37,326 nt of DNA from Selenomonadaceae bacterium (GCA_017427545.1 JAFRSO010000063.1:1-37326); one strand, 5' to 3'. Positions 24,791 to 34,086 are shown, numbered from the stretch's first letter. Notes: generated by a model not told the origin, from the sequence alone. Made by a program: numbers and translations.

Positions 24791-24821
24791 TTGACAGCGA
24801 GCATGTGGGGGGGGGTATACT
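24791..24821 (+). promoter_or_regulatory. RiPP operon promoter with a G9 tract in its spacer
   Basis: TTGACA (24791-24796) and TATACT (24816-24821) are separated by 19 bp, of which the last nine (24807-24815) are all G. Slippage in the tract would change the spacer; loss of two G would give the optimal 17 bp. This is the layout of known phase-variable promoters. Confidence 0.75.
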
Positions 24822-24854
24822 AAGTGGGCAATATTTCTTGAAGAGGAGGACGCT

Positions 24855-26174
24855 ATGAAACTTTCCCAATATAATTTTTTGCGACGCCATGACGACGCCA
24901 CGATTTTTTTCAACGCGACGACTTGTGCACTTGCCGTTGTCGATGAAAATTTTTTGCAAGTCATAAATGACGTGAAAAACAATTCTTACGACGAAAAAAA
25001 TTACGACGCGCAATTAATCTCTGACATGAAAGCTTCAGGCTGTCTGGTTGAAGATGACGTTGACGAATTGGAGCGACTGGAATTTTATCGCAACCTTGCC
25101 AAATACGATGTTACGAATTTCGGCTTGACGATTGCCCCGACGCTTGATTGTAATTTTCGTTGCAAGTATTGTTTTGAGACGCACCCAAAAGGCAAGATGA
25201 CTTCCGAGACTCAAGCGGCATTGGTAAAATTTGTTGAAAATCATCTTGAGCGGACGAAAAATTTTTCTGTGACGTGGTACGGCGGCGAACCTCTCCTTGC
25301 TAAAGAAATTATTTGGTCACTGTCGGAAAAATTTCTTGCGATGTGTGAAAAATCTTCAATAGACTACGACGCTTTTATTATCACGAACGCGAGCTTGCTT
25401 GAGGATTCGGACGTTGAACTTTTCAAGAAATACAAAATCAGCGGTGCTCAAATCACAATCGACGGCGTTAAGGAAATTCACGACAGCCGCCGCCGTTCCA
25501 TCACGAATGAAAGCACTTTCGATTTGCTGATTGACCGCGTAAACCTCTTGCTTAATAACGGCTTGAGTGTGATTGTCCGCGTGAATATCGACAAAGAAAA
25601 TATTGACCGTGTTGACGAATTGCTTGAGGTTCTTGCCGAACGAATCGATAAGCGCGCGGAACTTAAGATTGACTTCGGGCAGGTGTCGCCTTTCACGGAT
25701 ATTTGCAAGTCGATTGAGAGCGACTGCTACAATAATGAACAATTCGCCGACGTGATGATTCCGCTCTATGAAAAAGTTTTAGCGCGAGGCTTTACCGTGA
25801 ATAAAATGGCGGCATATCCTGCACCGCGTGTGAATTTTTGTTGCACCGATTATGTAAATTCATTCGTAGTGGACAATCGCGGCGAGCTGTATCGCTGTTG
25901 GAATCACGTTGGCAATTTGAAATATTCAAGCGGCAACGTCAATGACGGCGATAATTTGACGCTTGAGAAAAATTATTTGTCGTGGATACAGTGGAATCCG
26001 ATTAGGCATCCGAAATGCCGTGAATGTGCTTGCTTGCCGATTTGCACGGGCGGTTGTCCTGACGCAATGAGGAATTCGAATGACGGACAACCTGTTTGCG
26101 GCACGGTAAAATATAATTTGGATAAAGTTTTGGAGCATTATTACGAGCAATTGAAAGGGGAGATTTTGCCATGA
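24855..26174 (+). CDS. Radical SAM/SPASM peptide maturase
   Basis: A 439-residue enzyme that most likely modifies the short Cys-rich peptides encoded just after it. Residues 1-85 form an N-terminal region usual in peptide maturases. The radical SAM cluster is bound by Cys99, Cys103 and Cys106 (LDCNFRCKYCFE), and WYGGEPLL follows. The C-terminal SPASM region has a cysteine series in NRGELYRCW, KCRECACLPICTGGCPDAMR and PVCGT for extra clusters. Architecture matches maturases of sactipeptide/ranthipeptide type and the clostridial Cys-rich-peptide maturases; the product bond cannot be read from sequence. AGGAGG precedes the ATG, and its stop overlaps the first peptide start (ATGA). Confidence 0.88.
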   Translation: MKLSQYNFLRRHDDATIFFNATTCALAVVDENFLQVINDVKNNSYDEKNYDAQLISDMKASGCLVEDDVDELERLEFYRNLAKYDVTNFGLTIAPTLDCNFRCKYCFETHPKGKMTSETQAALVKFVENHLERTKNFSVTWYGGEPLLAKEIIWSLSEKFLAMCEKSSIDYDAFIITNASLLEDSDVELFKKYKISGAQITIDGVKEIHDSRRRSITNESTFDLLIDRVNLLLNNGLSVIVRVNIDKENIDRVDELLEVLAERIDKRAELKIDFGQVSPFTDICKSIESDCYNNEQFADVMIPLYEKVLARGFTVNKMAAYPAPRVNFCCTDYVNSFVVDNRGELYRCWNHVGNLKYSSGNVNDGDNLTLEKNYLSWIQWNPIRHPKCRECACLPICTGGCPDAMRNSNDGQPVCGTVKYNLDKVLEHYYEQLKGEILP

Positions 26175-26281
26175 AATTTTTGATTCGTCCGCGCAGATTG
26201 GATTTGTGCGGCAGTTGCAATGAATGTTTTCCGCATTGTTGGCGTTTCGGCATTTGTGAAAGCAAAAAGAGAGTGATTTAA
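26171..26281 (+). CDS. Cys-rich RiPP precursor peptide A
   Basis: A 36-residue peptide that starts MKFLIRP and has five cysteines (13, 16, 19, 23, 29), three spaced CxxC-xxC. Its ATG overlaps the maturase stop, with GGGGAG before it, so maturase and peptide are translationally coupled. The N-terminal M-K-F-L-I-x-P is shared with peptides B, C and D and is the likely short leader recognised by the maturase. The rest is unlike B and C, suggesting a different product from the same enzyme. Confidence 0.8.
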   Translation: MKFLIRPRRLDLCGSCNECFPHCWRFGICESKKRVI

Positions 26282-26887
26282 ATGAGAATCGAAGGAATTG
26301 CGTCGTATGTGGACGTAGCGGGCAAGCATCATTCGATTGAAGGCATGGGCACTTTGCCGAATACTCCGTTGCAAAGCGTAAGCGTTTCGGGTTCGTTTTC
26401 ATTCGAGGAACTTTCTTGCGATACTCTCAAAGTAGAAGGCGAATGCAATGGCAAATCTATCGTTGCAAAAAAAATTTCCGCTGAAGGTAGTTTTGATGTT
26501 GATTCGGTGGAAGTCGAAACGTTCAAACTTAGCGGAAGTATCGACGCTGAAAAAATCGTTGCAAAAGAAATTCTTATAGAGTCGCGGGGCGGCTCAATCG
26601 GCGCGATTAAATGCGACAAGGTAAAAATTTTTCACGGCGAGATTCATGAAGTCGGCTCGTCGATTATGTCAAAAATTTTTGGCGGTAAAATTTCGCACCG
26701 TAATAATCCGCATGTCCACATAAAAACTATCGAGGCGGAGACGGTTCATTTGGAAAATTGCGCGGTTGAAGTCATCAAATGCAAAGACGCTTTCATTGGC
26801 TCGAATTGCGCGATTGAAAAATTGTTTGTAGCGGGCGAGTGCAAAGTTGCTCCCGATTCGACGGTCGGCGAGACGATCCGCACTTAG
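26282..26887 (+). CDS. Bactofilin-like/polymer-forming beta-helix protein
   Basis: A 201-residue protein made of short alternating strands with regularly spaced hydrophobic residues (LKVEGECNGKSIVAKKIS, then FKLSGSIDAEKIVAKEI), typical of a right-handed beta-helix of the bactofilin/polymer-forming cytoskeletal group. Its ATG follows the stop of peptide A with no gap (TAAATG). No signal peptide or membrane helix is visible. Why it sits inside a peptide operon is unknown; it might be a scaffold, or an unrelated passenger. The family call is by pattern, not by a diagnostic motif. Confidence 0.6.
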   Translation: MRIEGIASYVDVAGKHHSIEGMGTLPNTPLQSVSVSGSFSFEELSCDTLKVEGECNGKSIVAKKISAEGSFDVDSVEVETFKLSGSIDAEKIVAKEILIESRGGSIGAIKCDKVKIFHGEIHEVGSSIMSKIFGGKISHRNNPHVHIKTIEAETVHLENCAVEVIKCKDAFIGSNCAIEKLFVAGECKVAPDSTVGETIRT

Positions 26888-26924
26888 TCCGAGTCATAAA
26901 AAATTTTTTAAGGAGAGATTCACT

Positions 26925-27047
26925 ATGAAGTTTTTGGTCAGTCCGAAGGTTACGTTAAGAGTTTTCGCAGGTTGCAATTTCCAAAGCAGTTGCGGAAGAG
27001 ATTGCACTCAATGCAGCAGTTTGGCTTCCCCTTGCCCGTTCAAATAA
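26925..27047 (+). CDS. Cys-rich RiPP precursor peptide B
   Basis: A 40-residue peptide starting MKFLVSP, then VFAGC and cysteines at 17, 23, 27, 30 and 37, ending PCPFK. AAGGAGAG lies nine bases before the ATG. It is a close homologue of peptide C: the segment GC-x-F-Q-S-x-C-G-R-D-C-x-x-C is shared and even the leader DNA is duplicated. Cys37 is absent in C. Confidence 0.85.
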   Translation: MKFLVSPKVTLRVFAGCNFQSSCGRDCTQCSSLASPCPFK

Positions 27048-27068
27048 TTCCTTAAGGAGAGATTCACT

Positions 27069-27191
27069 ATGAGATTTTTAGTTGTGCCGAAGTTTTCTGC
27101 AAAAGTTTTCGCAGGTTGCACTTTTCAGAGCAACTGCGGAAGAGATTGTAGCAAATGCGGTAGTTTAACCATTCCCATTCCGTTTAAATGA
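27069..27191 (+). CDS. Cys-rich RiPP precursor peptide C
   Basis: A 40-residue peptide starting MRFLVVP with cysteines at 17, 23, 27 and 30, ending PIPFK. It aligns without gaps to peptide B; differences cluster in residues 6-11 and after the last cysteine, while the GRDC core is unchanged. Its AAGGAGAG site and the ten bases after it are identical to those of B, indicating recent tandem duplication. Confidence 0.85.
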   Translation: MRFLVVPKFSAKVFAGCTFQSNCGRDCSKCGSLTIPIPFK

Positions 27192-27202
27192 GGTGGCGCG
27201 GT

Positions 27203-27292
27203 ATGAAATTTCTTATTGCGCCGTTTGCGATTGCACGCTTGATAGCTCAATGCGATAAATGCTTGCGTTGCGGCAAATTCGCGCACATCTAA
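27203..27292 (+). CDS. Cys-rich RiPP precursor peptide D
   Basis: A 29-residue peptide starting MKFLIAP with three cysteines (17, 20, 23) in CDKCLRC and a short tail ending AHI. AGGTGG precedes the ATG. It shares the leader and the position of the first cysteine (17) with B and C but has a much shorter core. It is the last gene before the terminator. Confidence 0.75.
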   Translation: MKFLIAPFAIARLIAQCDKCLRCGKFAHI

Positions 27293-27304
27293 TATTTTGT
27301 CACT

Positions 27305-27349
27305 AAAAAAAATCCCTTCGCCAAAATTTGACGGAGGGAAAATTTTTTT
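27305..27349. terminator. Bidirectional terminator between RiPP operon and glpF
   Basis: CCCTTCG (27314-27320) pairs with CGGAGGG (27332-27338), including one G-T pair on the plus strand. It is flanked by eight A on one side and seven T on the other, so it can end transcription from both directions. Confidence 0.85.
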
Positions 27350-27363
27350 GCTTAGAAAATATT

Positions 27364-28089
27364 TCAGATTGCGCCACCGGCTAAAGCGACAACATAAGCT
27401 GCAGCTGCACCGACGAGAGGCCCTGCAACCGGTACCCAAGCATATCCCCAATCGGAATCGCCTTTACCGGCAATGGGCAGGATAGCATGAGCAATGCGCG
27501 GTCCGAGGTCACGGGCGGGATTCATGGCATAACCCGTGGGGCCGCCGAGTGATAAGCCCAAAGCTACAATCAAAATGCCGACCAAGTAAGGGCCGACTCC
27601 CGGAGGAAGTGCGCCGACAGGTTTGCCGAAAATCATCCAAATAACGAACATGAGGAAAAACGTTGCGATAGCCTCGCACAGGAAGTTTGCCATAGGGCTG
27701 CGGATTGCGGGAGCCGTCGCGAAGACACCGAGTTTAGCGGCGGGATCGGGAGTTTCTGCCCAATGCGGAAGATATGCAAGCCAAACGATAGCTGCACCGA
27801 GAATTGCCCCGACGAGTTGAGCGGCGGACGTTGCCAAAAATTGTGCGGGGGTATAAATGCCGACCATAGTTTTTGCCAACGTGACGGCGGGATTCAAATC
27901 ACCTTGAGGAGCACCGAGCGTCGTGGCAGTGAAGACGCCGAGCGTTACTGCAAATCCCCAGCCGAACGCTATGCAAATCCAGCCTGCGCCTTGACCTTTG
28001 GATTTCGTCAACGTCATGTTTGCGCAGACGCCTGCACCGAAAACGATAAGCACCATTGTGCCCATAAATTCGCCGAATAAATTATCCAT
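27364..28089 (-). CDS. glpF: Glycerol uptake facilitator (aquaglyceroporin)
   Basis: A 241-residue MIP-family channel with six helices and two NPA half-helices: LNPAVT at residue 65 and MNPARDLGPR at 189. The Asp and Arg after the second NPA (DLGPR) are typical of glycerol-conducting GlpF rather than water-only AqpZ. AAAGGAGG precedes the ATG. It lies after glpK on the same strand, with a heptad palindrome between them; together they bring in and phosphorylate glycerol. Confidence 0.95.
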   Translation of the reverse strand: MDNLFGEFMGTMVLIVFGAGVCANMTLTKSKGQGAGWICIAFGWGFAVTLGVFTATTLGAPQGDLNPAVTLAKTMVGIYTPAQFLATSAAQLVGAILGAAIVWLAYLPHWAETPDPAAKLGVFATAPAIRSPMANFLCEAIATFFLMFVIWMIFGKPVGALPPGVGPYLVGILIVALGLSLGGPTGYAMNPARDLGPRIAHAILPIAGKGDSDWGYAWVPVAGPLVGAAAAYVVALAGGAI

Positions 28090-28106
28090 GAATAATACCT
28101 CCTTTT

Positions 28107-28175
28107 AGGGAAATGGGAAAAGGGAAATGGGAAAAGTTTTTAACCCCTTTTCCCTTCTCCCATCTCCCTTTTCCC

Positions 28176-28178
<3 letters not shown>
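28107..28178. repeat. Heptad-repeat palindrome (GGGAAAT units), glpK/glpF gap
   Basis: Left arm of four GGGAAA(T/A) units and right arm of four CCCTT(T/C)-type units. It fills nearly the whole gap between the two genes and may lower glpF expression relative to glpK or stabilise the upstream RNA. Confidence 0.85.
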
Positions 28179-29776
<1,598 letters not shown>

Positions 29777-29779
29777 GTA

Positions 29780-29838
29780 AGCTCCTAGTTCTAGTACCTA
29801 GTTCCTAGTTCCTAGTTCCTAATTACTAGTTCCTAATT
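29780..29838. repeat. Heptad-repeat array (TAGTTCC units) after glpC
   Basis: Six or more TAGTTCC/TAATTAC units. The first units encode the last residues of GlpC (IRN) and its TAG stop. Confidence 0.8.
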
Positions 29839-31040
29839 GAATACGCCGCCGCCAAAATCTCAATCGGGTGGCAGGGCTTGATTCCTGAACCGTGATGAAT
29901 TTGCATTCGACAAGTCCCGCAATCGCTGATAACTTTGTCGAAGTCTTTGCGCTTAATACGCTCAAACAACTTTGCGCCAATCTTCATGGAAATATCGTAT
30001 TTATCTTTGCGGAAGCCGTAATTGCCCGATATGCCGCAACAGCCCGCGTCAGCCGTCTGAACTTTCGCGCCGAACTCCTCCAAAATATCTTGCGCGGGCA
30101 GTCCGATTGCTTGCGACTTCAAATGACACGGCACATGATACAGAAGTTTTTGATTGAGCGGTTTCAAGTCGGAATTGAACTCGCCGCGCTCCTGCAAAAT
30201 CTCCAAAAACTCAAACGCGTCATAAACATTCTCCGCCGCCTCATGAAATTTATCTTCGCCAAAAAGTTCGTGATACTCTTCCTTGAGCATGAGTGAACAG
30301 CTGGTGCATGGCGTGACGACGGGAATACCTTGCCGCTTCCAGTCAAGAATTCTGTCGGCATTGTTATCGGCATGTTGACGAGCCTCATCAAGATAGCCCG
30401 TGACTACCAAAGGTGATCCGCAACAGTTAAAGCCCTTGTCGATTAGAACTTCATAGCCGTTGGCGTTCATGACTTTAACGAAGGCCTCGCCGACTTGCGG
30501 TTCATTGTCGTTAATGAAACAGCCCGTGAACATGACAATTTTTTTGCCGCCCGAAGTCTGTTTGATTCGGCTGAATAAATCTTTAAACGGCGTCAAAGCA
30601 TAAGCGGGCATATCGCGTTCACCGGCCAATCCGAGTTTGTCGAAAATATTCAACGTCTTGCCGACAGTCATTCCGATATTTGCAAACGTCGCCCCGAACG
30701 GCATCATGCGAACCATTTTACCGGCTCGTTCACCGTGAGCAATCATATCTTCGGCTTGCGTGTGAGGATGAGTTTTGTAATATTCGGCGCGTTGCAACAT
30801 GTTGAGCGTCGAAACTGCCACGCCTGACGGACAAGCCCTGTCGCAACTCTTACAGTTTGAGCAAAATTCCAAAGTCGCTTCAATGTCCTCTTGAGAAAAA
30901 TGCATTCTGCCATGTGCAGGGCCGACGAGTTTTGGGCCGCGATAATCTTTAATCGCCGCCATGACGGGACAATTCGCCATGCAACTTGTACACGATAAGC
31001 AGCGGTCGCCCGTGAAAATCGCTTGAGTTGTCTCGCTCAT
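29826..31040 (-). CDS. glpC: Anaerobic glycerol-3-phosphate dehydrogenase subunit C
   Basis: Iron-sulfur subunit that anchors GlpAB and passes electrons to menaquinone. Two [4Fe-4S] sites are formed by Cys14/17/20/24 and Cys60/63/66/70. Two CCG domains follow (CCGSPLVVTG and CCGISGNYGF with an upstream HVPCHLKS). Its start overlaps the glpB stop (ATGA). Its last codons and stop are provided by a heptad repeat. Confidence 0.95.
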   Translation of the reverse strand: MSETTQAIFTGDRCLSCTSCMANCPVMAAIKDYRGPKLVGPAHGRMHFSQEDIEATLEFCSNCKSCDRACPSGVAVSTLNMLQRAEYYKTHPHTQAEDMIAHGERAGKMVRMMPFGATFANIGMTVGKTLNIFDKLGLAGERDMPAYALTPFKDLFSRIKQTSGGKKIVMFTGCFINDNEPQVGEAFVKVMNANGYEVLIDKGFNCCGSPLVVTGYLDEARQHADNNADRILDWKRQGIPVVTPCTSCSLMLKEEYHELFGEDKFHEAAENVYDAFEFLEILQERGEFNSDLKPLNQKLLYHVPCHLKSQAIGLPAQDILEEFGAKVQTADAGCCGISGNYGFRKDKYDISMKIGAKLFERIKRKDFDKVISDCGTCRMQIHHGSGIKPCHPIEILAAAYSIRN

Positions 31041-32251
31041 AAAATCGCCCCCTTATACGCCGAAGAAATTGCAATGCCGCCCGCTGAACGTTCAAAAATT
31101 TTATCGCAGCCGCCGAGATTCGCCCCGACTACGTGCAGATTTTCAAACAAAATTTCGCCGCGCTCATCAATCGGATTTAAATTCTCGTTCGTGAAAATTC
31201 CCGTCATCGAAAAACCTTGCGGCTTATCGCTGAAGAGTTGCTGATTACTCCAATTTTCCGCGCCCGTCGGGAAAAATACGGGAATATCAAAAATCGGCTC
31301 TTGAGGATTATCGAAGTCGCGCATTGTAATTCCGCCGCTGTAAAATCCGCCCGTCGCCAGAATAATTTTCCTCGCACGGAAGATTTTTTCTCGGACGGCA
31401 TTTTCAACGACAACGCCCGTAATTTTTTTGCCGTCAATCACGCCGCGAATAACTTTGGAGTTCTCAAAAATTCTGACGCCCGATTTCTGAAGATAATTCA
31501 TGAAGGCGCGTTGAAGTCTTATACCGGGCGGCGAAGGCGGTAAACATGTCGTCTCGAAAATTTCTGCGCGGAGTTGAGATTTAATTGCGGCGCGAGAAGT
31601 ATTCCCGTCCAAACCTAAAATCGGAGGAATAATAATCGCGTCATCGTTACCGGCGTCCAAAGTCTTCAAGCCGTCCGCAAGAATTTGTTCATTGCCCGTC
31701 AAATTTTGAGCGGCGTCCATGCAAGTAATATCGCGTCCGCCCAAAAGATTCAAGTCAAGTTTCGCGACGCTGAAAGTTTTGTCGGGGAAATATTTTTTCA
31801 GATTGTCGGCAATCATCGACGCATAAAAATCTTTCAAGCCCTTAATCTCGACGACAAAAATTTTTTTCTTAGCGGCAAGATTTGAGGCGTTCATACTTTC
31901 GGGGACGAGGCAAGAATATTTCAGCGTGCCGACAGCCGTAACGATTGGGATTTGAGCACTCAACCTGCCGTTGTAAGGAAGATCGGCTTTTGCAGTCACG
32001 TCGCAGAAAAATTTAGCCGCCGCATCGCAAGCCTTGAGTCCGATTTTTTTGTACGGGTGATGAGCCGGCAAATTTTTAATCGCAACGTCGGGAGCCTTGG
32101 CGTTGAAAAAATCAATCGCGCCGCTTGCAAGTGGCAGGGAGCCTGAACCGTAAGTGAGCAGTGAAACTTTTTGTCCACGGTCAACAGCAACTGCCGCCGC
32201 CATAAATCCTGCAAGCCCGCCGCCGATTACAATCACGTCAGAAATTTTCAT
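31037..32251 (-). CDS. glpB: Anaerobic glycerol-3-phosphate dehydrogenase subunit B
   Basis: Flavoprotein subunit of the anaerobic dehydrogenase that oxidises glycerol 3-phosphate to dihydroxyacetone phosphate. The N-terminus DVIVIGGGLAGFMAAAVAVD is a dinucleotide-binding fold, and ARKIILATGGFYSGGI is present in the second half. At 404 residues it is normal. It overlaps both glpA and glpC by four bases (ATGA), so the three subunits are translationally coupled. Confidence 0.93.
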   Translation of the reverse strand: MKISDVIVIGGGLAGFMAAAVAVDRGQKVSLLTYGSGSLPLASGAIDFFNAKAPDVAIKNLPAHHPYKKIGLKACDAAAKFFCDVTAKADLPYNGRLSAQIPIVTAVGTLKYSCLVPESMNASNLAAKKKIFVVEIKGLKDFYASMIADNLKKYFPDKTFSVAKLDLNLLGGRDITCMDAAQNLTGNEQILADGLKTLDAGNDDAIIIPPILGLDGNTSRAAIKSQLRAEIFETTCLPPSPPGIRLQRAFMNYLQKSGVRIFENSKVIRGVIDGKKITGVVVENAVREKIFRARKIILATGGFYSGGITMRDFDNPQEPIFDIPVFFPTGAENWSNQQLFSDKPQGFSMTGIFTNENLNPIDERGEILFENLHVVGANLGGCDKIFERSAGGIAISSAYKGAIL

Positions 32252-33921
32252 TGCGGCGCACCTCCCGTCTTTGAGTTAGGAATTAGGAGTGAGGAGTTAG
32301 GAGTTGATTCGGTATCGTTATAACTCCTAACTGCCATTGAAAGTTCGTAGATTGAGCGCGTCATTTCAGTTTCACGCAGCGTCCGCCCTAAAAGTACAGG
32401 TCGAATCCCTTTCCAACGCCCTTGCAAAAATTCTTTCATGCGCGTCAAAGAATCTTTCGCGGTTGATTCGACGCCCATATCCGCAAAGACTGCCGCCGCC
32501 CTCAACGCGCAAAAATTTCCTTGACAAGTGCCCATGCCGATACGCGTCCTGCGCCTCACGTCATTTACGATAAAGCTGGTGTCGTCCTTACAAATTTCCT
32601 CAACTTCGGCGCGGGTAACATTTTCACATTCGCAAACCAATTCGCGACTTTCGGGATCTGATTCCAAACGTTCGACGACGCGTTTAAATCTGTCGACGCC
32701 TAAACGAGTTGCCGCAAGGTTGACGCCATATGACGGGAAAAATTTTTTGGCATGATTTTTATCCTCGTCGGAAACTTCCTCAACCAACGGTTCATCAGCC
32801 GTCCGACAAGGCGTCGTATTGTTGAGCTTCGCGCAAATTTGGTTGCACATCTTCTCCGCCATAAGCCGATAAGTCGTGAACTTGCCGCCGACGATTGTGA
32901 ATAAACCTTTCAAGCCGTCCTGCTCATGATCGACAATCGCAAAACCTCTTGACGCACTTCGTCCGACTGCTCCGCCGGGTGGAATGTAAAGCGGTCTTGA
33001 ACCTGCGAACGTCCGCAAAATTCTGAAGTCGCGCAAGTCCTCAAAAGTCTCCTCGCCGATTTTCAAAAGGCTCTCGACCTCTGCGCGGGAAGTCGAAGTG
33101 TCTTCGGGATCGGGCACACTCATTGACGACGTGCCGAGAATTGTAATCGAACCGTGCGGAACAAAAATATCGCCGTCGGAAGACTTATGCAACCGATTGA
33201 CGACATGATTAACAATTCGCTGATTGAACGCAATTAAAGTTCCCTTGTCCGGTTGAACGCCGATTTCAACGCCCGCCAATTTCCCGACGAAACCTGCCCA
33301 ACCTCCCGCCGCATTGACCGCAATGTCACAGCCGATTTCGTATTCCTCGCCCGTGAATTGATTGCGAACTTTGACGCCGCGCAGTTCACCATTAACCGTA
33401 TCAAAGCCGATAACTTCAGTGTAAGTTTTGAGCTGCCCGCCGTAACGTTTCGACGAGTCAATCAGTTGCCACGACATACGGAAACCGTCAACTGCCGCAT
33501 CGGGGACAAGATACGCGCTCTTAACATGCTTGCGGGAAAGTCGCGGCTCCAATTTAAAAGCCTCGTCCAAAGTAATGGGCGTCGCCTCAATGCCGCTGTC
33601 CGCGCAACCTTTAACCCAAAGTTCCTCATAAGCCTCATCGTCAATGTCAAGGCGCGTGAACATACCGCCGCAAGGTTCGACGCAGCTCTTGCCGATTTTG
33701 CGCATAATTTGATTCTCGATGATACATTCCCGCGCAGCTTCCTGATCTTTTACGGCATAACGTCCGCCGCTGTGTAAAAGTCCGTGATAGCGGGAGCTTG
33801 CGCCGTTAACCAAGTCGTTTTTCTCGACGAGCAGAGCCTTGACGCCGCGCATTGATAAATCGCGCAGGATTCCAAGTCCGGTAGCACCGCCGCCGATTAC
33901 AACGACCGTAGTTTTTTCCAT
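32248..33921 (-). CDS. glpA: Anaerobic glycerol-3-phosphate dehydrogenase subunit A
   Basis: Catalytic FAD subunit. The FAD fold is at VVVIGGGATGLG, with NGASSRYHGLLHSGGRY following. A C-terminal BFD-like [2Fe-2S] domain has CECENVTRAEVEEI and GMGTCQGNFC. The last 29 residues (529-557, starting MAVRSYNDTESTPNSS) do not belong to the family; they are translated from a heptad-repeat palindrome and nearly match the GlyQS linker peptide. I start at the ATG eight bases after GCAGG; an upstream in-frame GTG is possible. Its stop overlaps the glpB start. Confidence 0.95.
   Translation of the reverse strand: MEKTTVVVIGGGATGLGILRDLSMRGVKALLVEKNDLVNGASSRYHGLLHSGGRYAVKDQEAARECIIENQIMRKIGKSCVEPCGGMFTRLDIDDEAYEELWVKGCADSGIEATPITLDEAFKLEPRLSRKHVKSAYLVPDAAVDGFRMSWQLIDSSKRYGGQLKTYTEVIGFDTVNGELRGVKVRNQFTGEEYEIGCDIAVNAAGGWAGFVGKLAGVEIGVQPDKGTLIAFNQRIVNHVVNRLHKSSDGDIFVPHGSITILGTSSMSVPDPEDTSTSRAEVESLLKIGEETFEDLRDFRILRTFAGSRPLYIPPGGAVGRSASRGFAIVDHEQDGLKGLFTIVGGKFTTYRLMAEKMCNQICAKLNNTTPCRTADEPLVEEVSDEDKNHAKKFFPSYGVNLAATRLGVDRFKRVVERLESDPESRELVCECENVTRAEVEEICKDDTSFIVNDVRRRTRIGMGTCQGNFCALRAAAVFADMGVESTAKDSLTRMKEFLQGRWKGIRPVLLGRTLRETEMTRSIYELSMAVRSYNDTESTPNSSLLIPNSKTGGAPQ
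32275..32337 (-). repeat. Translated heptad palindrome at the end of glpA
   Basis: GTTAGGAG units face CTCCTAA/CTCCTCA units around a TATAACGATACCGAAT centre, read in frame as VRSYNDTESTPNSS and on. It is the same element and reading frame as in glyQS. Confidence 0.88.
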
Positions 33922-33968
33922 ACTGCTCACCTGCTTTGTAAAAAACTCTCCTGAAATTTTTATGTAAG

Positions 33969-33997
33969 AGTTTATCGCACAAATGAAGTTTGGTCAA
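33969..33997 (-). promoter_or_regulatory. glpABC promoter
   Basis: On the minus strand TTGACC (33992-33997), 17 bp, then TAAACT (33969-33974), about 50 bp before glpA. Confidence 0.75.
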
Positions 33998-34006
33998 CCA
34001 TTTGTG
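33978..34006. promoter_or_regulatory. Inverted repeat over the glpABC promoter (operator)
   Basis: CACAAATG (33978-33985) and CATTTGTG (33999-34006) are perfect 8-bp arms 13 bp apart. They enclose the -35 and part of the spacer, so a bound dimer would block RNA polymerase. The regulator is not encoded in the window. Confidence 0.65.
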
Positions 34007-34034
34007 AAAAATTTTTCTGAAAACTTTTCGGCGC

Positions 34035-34062
34035 AAAAAATTAACCGCCTTGATTAGCGGTT
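34035..34062 (-). terminator. Terminator of the ilvC-leuC-leuD operon
   Basis: On the minus strand AACCGC, an eight-base loop and GCGGTT (34043-34062) lead into AATTTTTT. It lies after leuD and before the glp promoter. Confidence 0.8.
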
Positions 34063-34086
34063 GATTAGCTGTTAGCTACCGGCTGT
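34052..34086. repeat. Short heptad-repeat array after leuD
   Basis: Four units of (T/G)TTAGC(G/T)-type overlapping the terminator arm and reaching the leuD stop codon. Confidence 0.5.

Noticed and set aside
24722..24982. Longer N-terminus for the second MqnE-like protein
   Set aside because: The extra frame crosses the divergent promoter and the maturase start and has no family similarity; a TTG with a good ribosome binding site fits.
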